This document shows, in pieces, positions 1 through 16,307 of a DNA stretch of 64,000 nt. Every line of letters begins with the position of its first letter. Within the stretch, counting starts at the first letter, position 1. The stretch is from Nissolia schottii (lineage: Eukaryota; Streptophyta; Magnoliopsida; Fabales; Fabaceae): contig QANU01034095.1 in the NCBI GenBank assembly GCA_003254905.1, positions 465,149-529,148 of the forward strand, read 5' to 3'. Both the position numbers and the translations under genes were made by a program. The notes below the pieces were generated by a model that worked only from the letters and a program-made list of their open reading frames with translations, did not search any database and was not told the origin of the DNA.

Positions 1-422
1 GGGGGGGGGGTGTCCAAAGGGTATGTTGGATCAGAGGGAGAGGGTGGAGGTGGCTGAGTGGGCAGCAGATGGTGGTGGATGAGATAAAGCTCGATGGTAT
101 AGTGAGTGCTAAACCAAAAGTTATTTTATTTATCTGATGGTGTCGATCATTAGTCTATGTAGTCTACCCTAATTCATAAGGTGCATAAAAATTCAAATTC
201 TAAGATGCATTTATGTATTCTCCATAGAAATTAGATCTTACATTAATTACATATATTATTGTATAATAGCTTGCCATAGAGTACAAATTAAAGTCATACA
301 CAAACGCATCACGATCCACGACGACAAAGCACAAAGTACGCATGTGCCTAAAGAACTCTTTATTAGATTTCTCTAATGTCTTCATCTTTTTAGCATATAG
401 ATATCTTCAATTAATAACTTAT
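1..422. other. Gene-free downstream flank
   Basis: The window opens with a run of ten G followed by a purine-rich stretch and then AT-rich sequence. I see no exon, RNA gene or repeat here. It is the 3' flank, including any 3' UTR, of the peroxidase gene that ends at 423. Confidence 0.6.
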
Positions 423-4132
<3,710 letters not shown>

Positions 4133-4222
4133 TCTTGTTTTTCTTTAATTTCAGACTCAACAGATATATTGAGTTCTCTCTTAGCGTCTTGTGGCTGCGA
4201 GACAAACACGCATTTGGAGACT

Positions 4223-4232
4223 CTACTTATAG
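4223..4232 (-). promoter_or_regulatory. TATA box of peroxidase A
   Basis: On the minus strand this reads CTATAAGTAG, about 90 nt upstream of the ATG at 4132. The other two peroxidase genes have a CTATAAATA box at a similar distance, which supports it as the core promoter. Confidence 0.6.
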
Positions 4233-4345
4233 AGATAGATGGGCCTATATATGGATGCTATGCACTTACACTAACAAGTGGGATTGTGCTAGCTTCTTGT
4301 AATACTTGTCCCAAGTTAAAATGCTATTTTATAAATAGTATTTAA

Positions 4346-5344
4346 TTTTTTGAGAAATTAAAATTGTTGGATTGAATATATGCATTTAAAATTGAGATGT
4401 CATCGTATGAACTGTTCAGAATATAATTCTACTGGTTGATTTATGAATTGTATAATAATTTTCTTATATCACGAAAAAAATAGTAGGAAAAAAAGTATTT
4501 TACTCCTTGAATTTAGATTATGGGAATTTTATTTTTTTTACTTTTAAAAATATATAGATCGACTTATATAATTTTATAATAATATAAAGCATCTCTCAAA
4601 TGATCAAATGTTTTCATCTTCCTCCCTTATCTATACTCTCTTTTTTTTTTAAAAAAAAAAAAAGATAAGGATAGTTTGGTCTTATAAAAAGTAAGGTTCT
4701 ATTTACACGTACGTTTTTAAAAGTAAGGAATAAAGTAGAGTAGCATACTTCCGTGAACACAATAATTTCTCGCACCTGAGGCTCCTCATTTGATGGTCCA
4801 AAATTTTTTAGCCTTCTTTTCTTTTCTTTTGTACAAGGTGTTCCGAGTTTTCAACCTTTTGCCATTTTGAGAAAAATCCTTGCAATAGAGGCGGCTAGGC
4901 TGGTCTTAAAGCTGAAGCGGGGAGATGGCCACTCTAATTTTTTTATACTTACACTTTTCTGACTTCTTCTCTTTATTCAATTAGATGATTAAGTGAAATA
5001 ATAGAGATTATATTGTGCTTATATGTCTGTTGATAAAGTTAATTGTAAAATATATATCTATATATATATATATATATCGTAAATTCAGTGTAACTTTTTA
5101 AAATTAAAAAGATATATTTTTCTCTACTTAAAATTAACTGTATTAAATATTGGCCATCCCAACCATATGGTTTAACTCCCTCTATAAATAGAAACGAAGT
5201 GTGCAATGTCCAAAATAACTAATCTCCATTTACTATTTCTCTGGTACAAGTGGACAACTGTGCCAACAATATTCTAGATCACGGGAAAAGATCATTTCTA
5301 CACCAACAACTCTTAATGTCACTGTTGTAGATTGCAAATACAAT
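4346..5344. other. Gene-free spacer upstream of peroxidase A
   Basis: AT-rich sequence with homopolymer tracts (poly-T/poly-A near 4640-4665) and a (TA)n tract near 5050-5076. The promoter and upstream control region of peroxidase A should lie in its first part. I see no exon or delimited element. Confidence 0.5.
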
Positions 5345-5941
5345 TATGGTTATTAAACTCTCAAGTTAACCAATAAACTCTTACGAGTTTATAAATTCAC
5401 AATACAAAATAAGTTAACACTCATGTAAATTCTTTTTTGATAAATGCGTACGAGTTTAAGTAAACTCTCTATTTTACTAGCGAATTTACAAGTTAAAATC
5501 TACCTACAAGTTTACCAGTTTACCTCAAGATGTATAAATTTGGTAACTTTTTTAGATACTTAGTTGACTTTGTGTGTGTTAGACCATATTTATCAAGTTT
5601 ATAAGCCGATTTTATATATTTATCATAATTGAGCTATGTTTTATCAAACTATAAAGTAATAGATGTACAGAATAAAGTATGACATAGCTAAGTGTCATGC
5701 ATTAAGGTATATTTTATGATTTTTTATTTATTTTATTTTAAAGTTAACATCATTCAATGCCAATTATGAATATAAAATTTAATCATGTTTATTTTCTAAT
5801 TATATTGCTTATAACATATATTTTTGACATATGTAAACTCTTACAAGTTTACGATTCGAGTTTGTTGAGCCTTCACGAGTTTACGATTCAAGTTGTTGAG
5901 CCTTCACGAGTTTACTTAAACTCTCGAGTTTGACAATCTTG
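5345..5941. mobile_element. hAT-type MITE, copy 2 (inverted relative to copy 1)
   Basis: This 597-bp element matches the reverse complement of the element at 2040-2617 over most of its length. Shared blocks include the stretch around the GACATAGCTAAGTGTCATGC motif and the inverted AAACTCG motifs at both ends. The flanks show a decayed 8-bp TSD (AATACAAT against CATACAAC, 6 of 8 identical). Near its right end a roughly 30-bp unit containing GAGCCTTCACGAGTTTACGA is tandemly duplicated, which explains its extra length. It is non-coding. Confidence 0.8.
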
Positions 5942-6484
5942 CATACAACAACAATTCTACAAATCACTGCCATAGATCAATCTCTACCGTTGGCAGAGAA
6001 AAAGTAAATAAATGAATTTTGTAACCGCTATTTTAAATTAGTTAGTACTGTATAAAATATTTTTTTGAAGTCAACAAAAAACAATTATATGGTGGTTATT
6101 TTTCACGTGTTTTATAGAATAAATATTATTATTTTATCATTTTTTTATTTTTGATAATTTTTAGGATTAAATTTATTAAGATGTGTCATTATTTCATGGT
6201 CTAATATAACATATTAATGTGTTATATGATCTAATGTAATAAATTTATACTTTTTAATGCACTATTTATGGAGAGATATATTATAAGTTCAAATAATTCA
6301 TAAAACTCTAAATCTCTTACAAATTGACTCATTATATGATTTGACTAATATAAAATTTGTCAAATTATATAAAACATAAAATAATAACAAAATTCAATCA
6401 ATTAATTTTAAAAATTATCAAAAATAAAAAATTTAATAAAAAATAACATTTACTATATCGAACACACGAGATATATATTACCTA

Positions 6485-7154
6485 TGGAATGTTTGGAATC
6501 AAATAAGTTAGGAAATAATTTGATTTGCAAATCAATTCCCATGTTTGATATCTTAAGCAAAGGGAATTGGTTTGATTTTTCAAACCAACTGAAATTCAAG
6601 TTGTTTACATTAGAAATCCTATTAATTTTGTAAGGATTTGCTTAGAATTGAATTCATTTTAACATAAAAGACTATTTTATCCATATTCAACTAACTAAAT
6701 TTATAAATTGTATCATCTTCATCAAATCAAAATTATTACATCTTATTATTATAAAAGATTATTTTACTCCTTTTTTTTCAAAAGATTTATTTTCCCAAAA
6801 TATTTGTTCATAAAAAAATTTACCACAAATATTTTTTTCCCAAAAAAAAGATTTTTCAAATTTTTTTCAAAAAATATTTTTTAAAAATGTTTCCAAACAT
6901 TTTTTTGGAAAAAATATATTTTTAAAAAATTTTAATTTCTATTTTAACAAGAATAAAAATGTAAATTAATTAAATTAAATTAAATTAATACCTATTTTAA
7001 TTAATTTCAAACATAATAATTAATTTATAAATCAATTCCATTTTTATCTAATATAATTGATTCCAAACCTAATAATTAATTTATAATTTAAATCTATTTA
7101 ATTCAAATTATTTCAAATCAAATTATTTTCCATTCCATTCTATTTCAAACCCCA
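6485..7154. mobile_element. AT-rich non-autonomous TIR element (unclassified)
   Basis: The left end reads TGGAATGTTTGGAATCAAAT, and the right end read on the other strand starts TGGGGTTTGAAATAGAATGG. Both lead into the shared block AAATAATTTGATTTG, so the 670-bp segment has long, imperfect terminal inverted repeats. The tetranucleotide CCTA flanks both ends (6481-6484 and 7155-7158), a weak target-site signal. It has no coding capacity. The superfamily is uncertain. Confidence 0.55.
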
Positions 7155-7752
7155 CCTATAATACAATGCGTGGGGAGAGCAGGTCATATTCGACCAAAGG
7201 TAAGGTAAGGTCTGCTTTAGACTTAAAAGCTTTACCCAGCTCTATAGCTTTTATTATTTCAAGAAAGTGCTGTAACACAACGACACGGGACATTGTTTCT
7301 AGACTTATTTTATTCAATTTTATTTTCCACGTCTTCATTTTTAGATATACATTGACCTGACCTCCCCAAGCTCCCTTTGGTCGTTGTCTTCCCTTTATAG
7401 TACTCTCACGTTGGCACGTTGCTTCCTAAAGCCTAATTAGCGCAGCATTAAACAGGCTGGATTTTACCCATATTGCATGGGTTATCAAAGTCTAAGTCTC
7501 ACATCAACATATGCTTTGTTTTGTCTCTTTCGTCTACATCAACATATGCTTTAATTAGTAAAGAGCTTATTCCAGCATTTATAATTATTATTATGATTAT
7601 TATTATTATCATCATTTTACTTTAAACCCCGGTATATATAAAGGTTAGTCCTCAATACATAAAAAAATTTAGGAAAATGAAAGATTGTTTCATTATAAAT
7701 TGTAGGTAATGTGTCATAAAATTCGAGAAGAGCATATACAGAGTGATATATT

Positions 7753-7940
7753 CACTATTAAAAAAATATTGTATTGCTGTGAACACGATTTCGCCGCAAA
7801 GTTGGGCGGAAATTTCCGCTGACATCAATATATCAAGAAAAAACAAATATATTATTTGTGGCAGAAATTTTTGCCGCAACTATAATAAAAATTATTAAAA
7901 AAACAATTTTATGTTTTGTGGTGAGATTTTAGGCTGCAAA
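7753..7940. mobile_element. Possible CACTA-type element fragment
   Basis: The segment opens CACTATTAAAAAAATA and contains repeated GCCGCAA, GGCGGAAATTTCCGC and TTTTTGCCGCAAC motifs. These resemble the subterminal repeats of the element at 63507-63987 and of the fragment ending at 24272. No opposite terminus or 3-bp TSD was located, so only a fragment is claimed. Confidence 0.4.
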
Positions 7941-8513
7941 TTTATTTTTGAATTATAAATAAAAAGAAAAAAAATAATTTGTGTTGTTCCTCTTTCTAAA
8001 TAAAACAAAAAAAAAAGTATCCTAATCCAGACTAGGATTTGACACGCGTAAAAAATTATTTACATAAATATTTATGTAAATAAAAACGACGGATATTTAA
8101 AATAGAATCTAATTAGCCTAAAAAATAAAATACTTCAAGCCTTAATATATATAATATAGTCATATATTAAACTATTCTTTCTCTACTAGAATAATTGTTT
8201 ATTTTTTATTTTTATATTTATTTTTGACTTAATGAATCTAAATATATTTATAATCAAATACATGATGAAACTTTTATATCATTATATATTTAGTCAAGGA
8301 TGGATTTAAAAGTAAAAAAAATAAACATTTATTATAAAATAGGATGATACTACTATTAAAAATCGACGTTGGCCGAGAACTGGGGATATAGTTCATCTGA
8401 TTAGTATGTCTGTCTTCTTATGTCGGTTGTTTATGAGTAAGAAGACAAATAAGCAAAGCATTTGAAGAAGGGTAGAAGAAGCAAGAGATCAGTGGGTAAC
8501 ATATAGGCTTAAG

Positions 8514-8545
<32 letters not shown>

Positions 8546-8826
8546 ACATATTATTACAGACTAGATCTGATAAAGACTTAGACCTGATATACATGACTAA
8601 ATAACTCTTTGCTTTTTCTCCTTTTTGTTTCTTCCTCAATTTTTTTTTACTATATGCTGTGTACCTTATGTGTGGTATGGAACATAACAATAATATCTAG
8701 AATAGTTTTTCAAGGGATTTTCTATTTATTCATATTTTTTCTCCTTGTTCATTAGGTGGAGTCCTTGTAAGTTATATGATGTATTAATTTAGATATATTT
8801 TTATAAACTATAAGTTGAAATTAAGA
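7941..8826. repeat. Gene-free spacer with (AT)n microsatellite
   Basis: AT-rich spacer with an alternating AT tract of about 27 bp at 8519-8545. No exon or delimited transposon was found. Confidence 0.45.
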
Positions 8827-9660
8827 AATATATGAGAAAAAAAATTACTGAATCAAGGTGTGTACGTACATGATATATAATTCATATTGAGCTTTGACAT
8901 ATTTGTATAATTTATGTTTTGTCAATTACTTTATGTATATATATATAATTAATTTTTATTTTACACTATATTTAATTATTTTTTGGCCACCGTCTCATGA
9001 GATTTCTGGCTCCGCCAGTGTATAATATATGAACAAAGCATCATATAACGTAAGGGAAAAATCTTAGATCTTCGGGGATGAAATTCAAACCTGCTACTAA
9101 ATTTGTCGGTCTTGTTTGTCTGCCTAGCTTGTTTTTATTTACTGAATTTTCGCATCAGCAAAGGACAACGAAAACGTGGTAAGTAAATGCTTACTTCATT
9201 TCACCAACATATACATCTAACTTTGACAGCAAAACTTGTTTGGTATTTATGAAGAATATCTAGAACCTCATGTGATCATGTACTCCACACGCGGTCTGCA
9301 GATATATGATCAATTCATTACGCAATTGTCTCAAAATTTCAATTCAATTGTAGTAGACTTTTAGTACGTGCCAGATTGCTTATTCTTACTCCATTGCTCT
9401 AAAATCAAACCAATTACGTACCGTCTCTAAATTGATGAAGCTTTTGAATTTGTCAAGAACAGTACTGATTAATTATGAAAAAAATTAATATACACTAATG
9501 AGGTTAGCGTATGCTTGCCTAGCGTTGTTAAAATTTGGTGGTTGGTTCTTGATTTTTATTTTTATGGTTTAAAATAGGCCCAAATCATTTAAGGATGAGA
9601 AAAAACGGAAGAACAAGCAAAAGGAGGCGCGCGAGATGCCCCCAATAGCAAATAGCACCA
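8827..9660 (+). repeat. 834-bp direct duplication, copy 1 (probable assembly artefact)
   Basis: The sequence from AATATATGAG at 8827 to ATAGCACCA at 9660 recurs base for base, as far as I can compare by eye, at 9662-10495. The only base between them is an N at 9661. Real tandem duplications of this age would normally show some divergence. An identical overlap around a one-base gap is what unmerged contig ends look like. Confidence 0.9.
9078..9182 (+). CDS. Candidate small secreted peptide or first coding exon (tentative)
   Basis: This is a 34-codon reading frame, not a recognised gene. It starts ATG AAA TTC and encodes a basic start (MKFK) followed by a hydrophobic run (VGLVCLPSLFLF), which is shaped like a signal peptide. 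A TATA-like TATAATATATG lies about 57 nt upstream. A strong donor-like GTAAGT overlaps its stop codon (GT at 9179-9180), so it could be a first exon rather than a complete gene. The nearest acceptor-like CAG (9227-9229) would give a 51-nt intron, too short for most plant introns, so I cannot build a convincing second exon. The same frame recurs at 9913-10017 in the probable artefact copy. Confidence 0.25.
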   Translation: MKFKPATKFVGLVCLPSLFLFTEFSHQQRTTKTW

Positions 9661-9661
9661 N
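9661..9661. other. Single-N assembly gap
   Basis: An N joins the two identical 834-bp segments and marks an unresolved join. Confidence 0.9.
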
Positions 9662-10493
9662 AATATATGAGAAAAAAAATTACTGAATCAAGGTGTGTAC
9701 GTACATGATATATAATTCATATTGAGCTTTGACATATTTGTATAATTTATGTTTTGTCAATTACTTTATGTATATATATATAATTAATTTTTATTTTACA
9801 CTATATTTAATTATTTTTTGGCCACCGTCTCATGAGATTTCTGGCTCCGCCAGTGTATAATATATGAACAAAGCATCATATAACGTAAGGGAAAAATCTT
9901 AGATCTTCGGGGATGAAATTCAAACCTGCTACTAAATTTGTCGGTCTTGTTTGTCTGCCTAGCTTGTTTTTATTTACTGAATTTTCGCATCAGCAAAGGA
10001 CAACGAAAACGTGGTAAGTAAATGCTTACTTCATTTCACCAACATATACATCTAACTTTGACAGCAAAACTTGTTTGGTATTTATGAAGAATATCTAGAA
10101 CCTCATGTGATCATGTACTCCACACGCGGTCTGCAGATATATGATCAATTCATTACGCAATTGTCTCAAAATTTCAATTCAATTGTAGTAGACTTTTAGT
10201 ACGTGCCAGATTGCTTATTCTTACTCCATTGCTCTAAAATCAAACCAATTACGTACCGTCTCTAAATTGATGAAGCTTTTGAATTTGTCAAGAACAGTAC
10301 TGATTAATTATGAAAAAAATTAATATACACTAATGAGGTTAGCGTATGCTTGCCTAGCGTTGTTAAAATTTGGTGGTTGGTTCTTGATTTTTATTTTTAT
10401 GGTTTAAAATAGGCCCAAATCATTTAAGGATGAGAAAAAACGGAAGAACAAGCAAAAGGAGGCGCGCGAGATGCCCCCAATAGCAAATAGCAC

Positions 10494-10495
<2 letters not shown>
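9662..10495 (+). repeat. 834-bp direct duplication, copy 2 (probable assembly artefact)
   Basis: Identical to 8827-9660. Copy 2 continues into a poly-A run of about 28 bases containing another N at 10525, whereas copy 1 stops exactly where that poly-A would begin. This suggests that reads failed in the homopolymer and that the overlapping contig ends were both kept. Confidence 0.9.
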
Positions 10496-10496
<1 letters not shown>

Positions 10497-10524
<28 letters not shown>

Positions 10525-10530
10525 NAAAAA
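10497..10530. repeat. Poly-A homopolymer with embedded N (10525)
   Basis: About 28 A, one N and five more A. It is a sequencing or assembly weak point next to the duplicated segment. Confidence 0.9.
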
Positions 10531-12479
10531 TTAATTATAAAAAATAATCTTGCACAAAGTAAGCATCGGATTATTATCATACTATGATTCTTGTGATTAG
10601 GGGCTAACTTCATAGGGACTGGTGCGCAGATGTGTTCATGTTTTGTGAGAGGTTAATGCGTGTGGACTGATTTGCTAAGCATAAATTTTTAATATAAAGT
10701 TGTTATTTTCTTTGATTGGTCATGATCCGCATGTGGAAATACAATCCGTCTTAAATTTTTATGAGATCTTTCTTTTTGAAGTGTTACGCTTGTTTTTATT
10801 TTATTTGATTTTCTTACTCATTTTTTTTCTTGAATGTTTGTATATAATTTGTGTCTTTATATGTGGTGGCTAGTTCTATTGTCCTGTTCGAAATAGTGAA
10901 GGCAGCATGAAATTTCATGTTGTTTGTCTCTCTAGAACATGACTATGATACGAATAATATCTCACGTCAAGAAATTAAGATAGAGGAAACAGTACTATCG
11001 AGATGAGTTTGTGACGCAAGAGAAAGTAAATAATGCCAAAGCCCTTTTCATATGACGAGACAGGTGGTGTAATTTTAAGCGAGTATGAAGTTTTATTCAG
11101 TTAAAAATTAATTAAGCAAAGAGTGTCTCTATATATATATATTTAAGAGAATTAACCCATTAACTTATTAATTAACGTATACCCTTTTTTTAATGATGAT
11201 TGCCATTTTTTTATCTCTAAAAATGCTAAATATTATTTATACAAGTAAATAGATTAATAAATTAGTTAATAAATAAAATTTCTCTAATATTACTCATATT
11301 TAAAATGATTCGTAGATTAAAATTTTGGAAAGTGATACGCTCATGAGATTTCTCAACCAAAATTTTGAATTCCTCCTCCTCACTTTACTCTAAGTGGTAT
11401 CAAAATTGCTACTTGGATTAGATTGAGCATTTGAAGTTTTCTCACGCCCATTTTGTTTGCTTAGGCATGGGTGCAATTAGTTTGTGCTCAGGTATGACTA
11501 ACCTTGTTATAGCATCAGTCAAGATTTTGTGCTTGGGTTTATCATGAATACTTAAGAGATCTTCTGATGAGAGGGGAGAGTTTATCGTGCTGGGCTCACA
11601 CTTAAAATGAAGGTCTTAAAGAGGGTAATTTGAATGTGCACTCAATTACTTGTCATTACTTAAAAATAAATTGAGCTTGTTTTTGTCTTTTTCAGATAAC
11701 ATAAATTAATAAAATGTTTTTACCGGTATGATCCAGTGCACATTGAAAGTGCCTTAAAGTGAAGTGCACGCCGGATCCGTAACCTAATTTTAAGTATGAA
11801 GTCTTATGTTAATTATAATGACATTAAGTAAAAAATATATATTTACTAAAATTCGTAGATTCAATACCTTAAGGTTTTGAATAAAAAATACAATGTCTAA
11901 TTTAATTTTAAATTTTTTTATCTCATTGATGTATATCTCTTTAAATTTTAGATTCTTCCCCATCTATTTATTCGACGTCATGTATGGTTTGTGTTGCATT
12001 TTTCCACCATTATTAATTAATTTTTGTTATATATGGACTCAAGTATAATGGACGTTATCGTGTCAATGAAGTGAGAAATAGAAATGTAAAAGTGTACGTG
12101 TTGGATTAAATCGACTAGAACCCAATCTTATTTTTTTTAACCGAGTCATATATATTTAATTTCAGACTCAACTTGATAATAACTTACTAATGAGCGTACC
12201 TAGTTAACCCAATATTAGAATCATATTAAGGTTTGAATATTATGCACGGTAAAGCCACATAATAGGCTAATCATTTAGCATGACCCTCGTTTTCGTTCAT
12301 CCTATAACATTAATTACCGGAGTAATGCTAGCTATACAATCTAAATGCTATTAACTTATGATTTATTGAGTACACAAAATTTTTCTATATATATATATAT
12401 AAACTTTTTTAAATACAAAATCAAATCAAGATATGCAACGCATATATAGCAAAAAAGAATTGTGGGACTATCTTTTCCT
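10531..12479. other. Gene-free spacer
   Basis: AT-rich spacer with no exon, RNA gene or delimited repeat that I can support. Near 12321 the sequence AATGCTAGCTATACA resembles AATGCTAACGGTACA near 19932, upstream of another GCACAAAC array, so it may be the left edge of the same repeat family. Confidence 0.4.
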
Positions 12480-12840
12480 GTGCAAACATTTTAAAGCACA
12501 TGCACAAACTTTTGATGTGACGTACACAAATTTTTCAACAACCAGAAATATGACAGAAACGTAAAAAATGAAGAAGAAAAAAAAAACTTTTGTGTTCACA
12601 TGCACAAATTTTTGAATAAGAATGCACAAACTTTTCTATATATATACATAAACTTTTGATTAACCAGACATTCATAAACATTTGAGGAACCAAAAACAAT
12701 GAATATGATAAAAATAAAAATGAAAACTCTTAGCTTCATAAATAATAAGATGAAAACAAAAAAATATATGAGAAATTATGGAAGAAAAGAGGAAAAAAAA
12801 GAATAGGAAAAAAGAAGAAGAAAAAAGTCTTAAGAAGAAT
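12480..12840 (+). repeat. GCACAAAC-type array with purine-rich tail, locus 1
   Basis: Short degenerate repeats around GCACAAACTTTTGA (for example near 12500, 12600 and 12630) alternate with GAAAATGAA-like spacers. They are followed at about 12780-12840 by an almost pure A/G stretch (GAAGAAAAGAGG type). The same two-part architecture recurs at 20080-20960 and 30050-30870. There is no coding capacity. Confidence 0.6.
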
Positions 12841-13153
12841 GAGTGGTACACAAAACATTCGTAAAATTAGCAAGGTAAACAAGTATTAACAAGGATTGTT
12901 ATCGTAGGCTCAATATTCATCAACCTTGTTTTGAAGCGAAAGAATGACACAAAACAGAGCAAGGCAGAGACAAAAGAGTGAAATTGATTATGAACACAGC
13001 TACATGATTCAAAAAGACAACTAGAAAGAAGATCCATTCCCATGGATCTCACACACACATACATAAACAACAATAACTATCCGCCGGCACATAATTAACA
13101 TGAATGTGCCTTCAGCTTCCTTATTCTCAAGCACTTCAAGTACCCTTTGCTAA

Positions 13154-15669
<2,516 letters not shown>

Positions 15670-15747
15670 TTTTCTGTCTGTGTCTCAGAGTCTGAAACTT
15701 CCAACTTTGTATTTTGTGTGTGAGGGATATGGCAGATAATGAGGCTT

Positions 15748-15756
15748 TATTTATAG
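15748..15756 (-). promoter_or_regulatory. TATA box of peroxidase B
   Basis: CTATAAATA on the minus strand, about 80 nt upstream of the ATG at 15669. The preceding upstream sequence carries a GA/CT-rich tract (15780-15806). Confidence 0.65.
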
Positions 15757-16040
15757 AGACAATAGCGAGTGCGGGGAGAAGAGAAAGAGAGAGAGAAAGA
15801 GAAGATTATTTGTTTTTAGCAGGCCAATTAGGTATTAGTATTACACCTCACTAGATATCATTTATTTGTATCAGATATAGATATTGGTAGGTGTACATTA
15901 ATGTAGCTGGACTTTATTTTTTTCCTTTTCCTTTTACTATATTTACCTTTGAGGTTGGGTTTGGATAATGCCTTGGACAAAAATTATAGAGACAGGAGCA
16001 TAGTAAAGGAGCGTTTATTGAAATTTCTTCTTTTTAAACT

Positions 16041-16286
16041 GTTTTTTTTGGACAAATGGACTAAAGCCCAAAAGGAAAACAACAAGAGCTAGCCTCTACG
16101 AGGTCACGCGATCTGAATGAGATCATTCAAAAGTAATGTGCCAGTAGTCGTCGGGGCCACATCAAAATAAGCGATCTTAAAGTTATCAAGGTTGTGACTC
16201 AGTTTTGGCAAGACAATCAGCAACTCGGTTGGACTCTCTAAAGACATATTGAAGATGCATAACCCAACTCCTTGATAAAAGTTCGC
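16041..16286 (-). mobile_element. 5'-truncated LINE fragment with long TSD
   Basis: On the minus strand one frame reads HLQYVFRESNRVADCLAK, the end of the RNase H domain typical of plant LINEs. A nearby frame carries the C-terminal LLLNDL motif. The reading frame is broken. The minus-strand 3' end is an A-run (poly-T at 16042-16049). The fragment is flanked by a direct repeat of about 21 bp, GAAATTTCTTC...TTAAACT at 16020-16040 and GAAATTCTTC...TTAAACT at 16287-16307, which is the target-site duplication expected of target-primed reverse transcription. Only about 246 bp of the element inserted or survives. Confidence 0.8.
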
Positions 16287-16307
16287 GAAATTCTTCTTTT
16301 TTAAACT

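Noticed and set aside
9662..10495. A real recent tandem duplication
   Set aside because: Possible, but identity across the whole length and the N at the join make an assembly error more likely; kept as a finding for checking.
12867..13073. Minus-strand 68-codon frame
   Set aside because: Cys/Phe-rich frame in AT-rich spacer just downstream of peroxidase B; it may be 3' UTR, with no evidence of coding.
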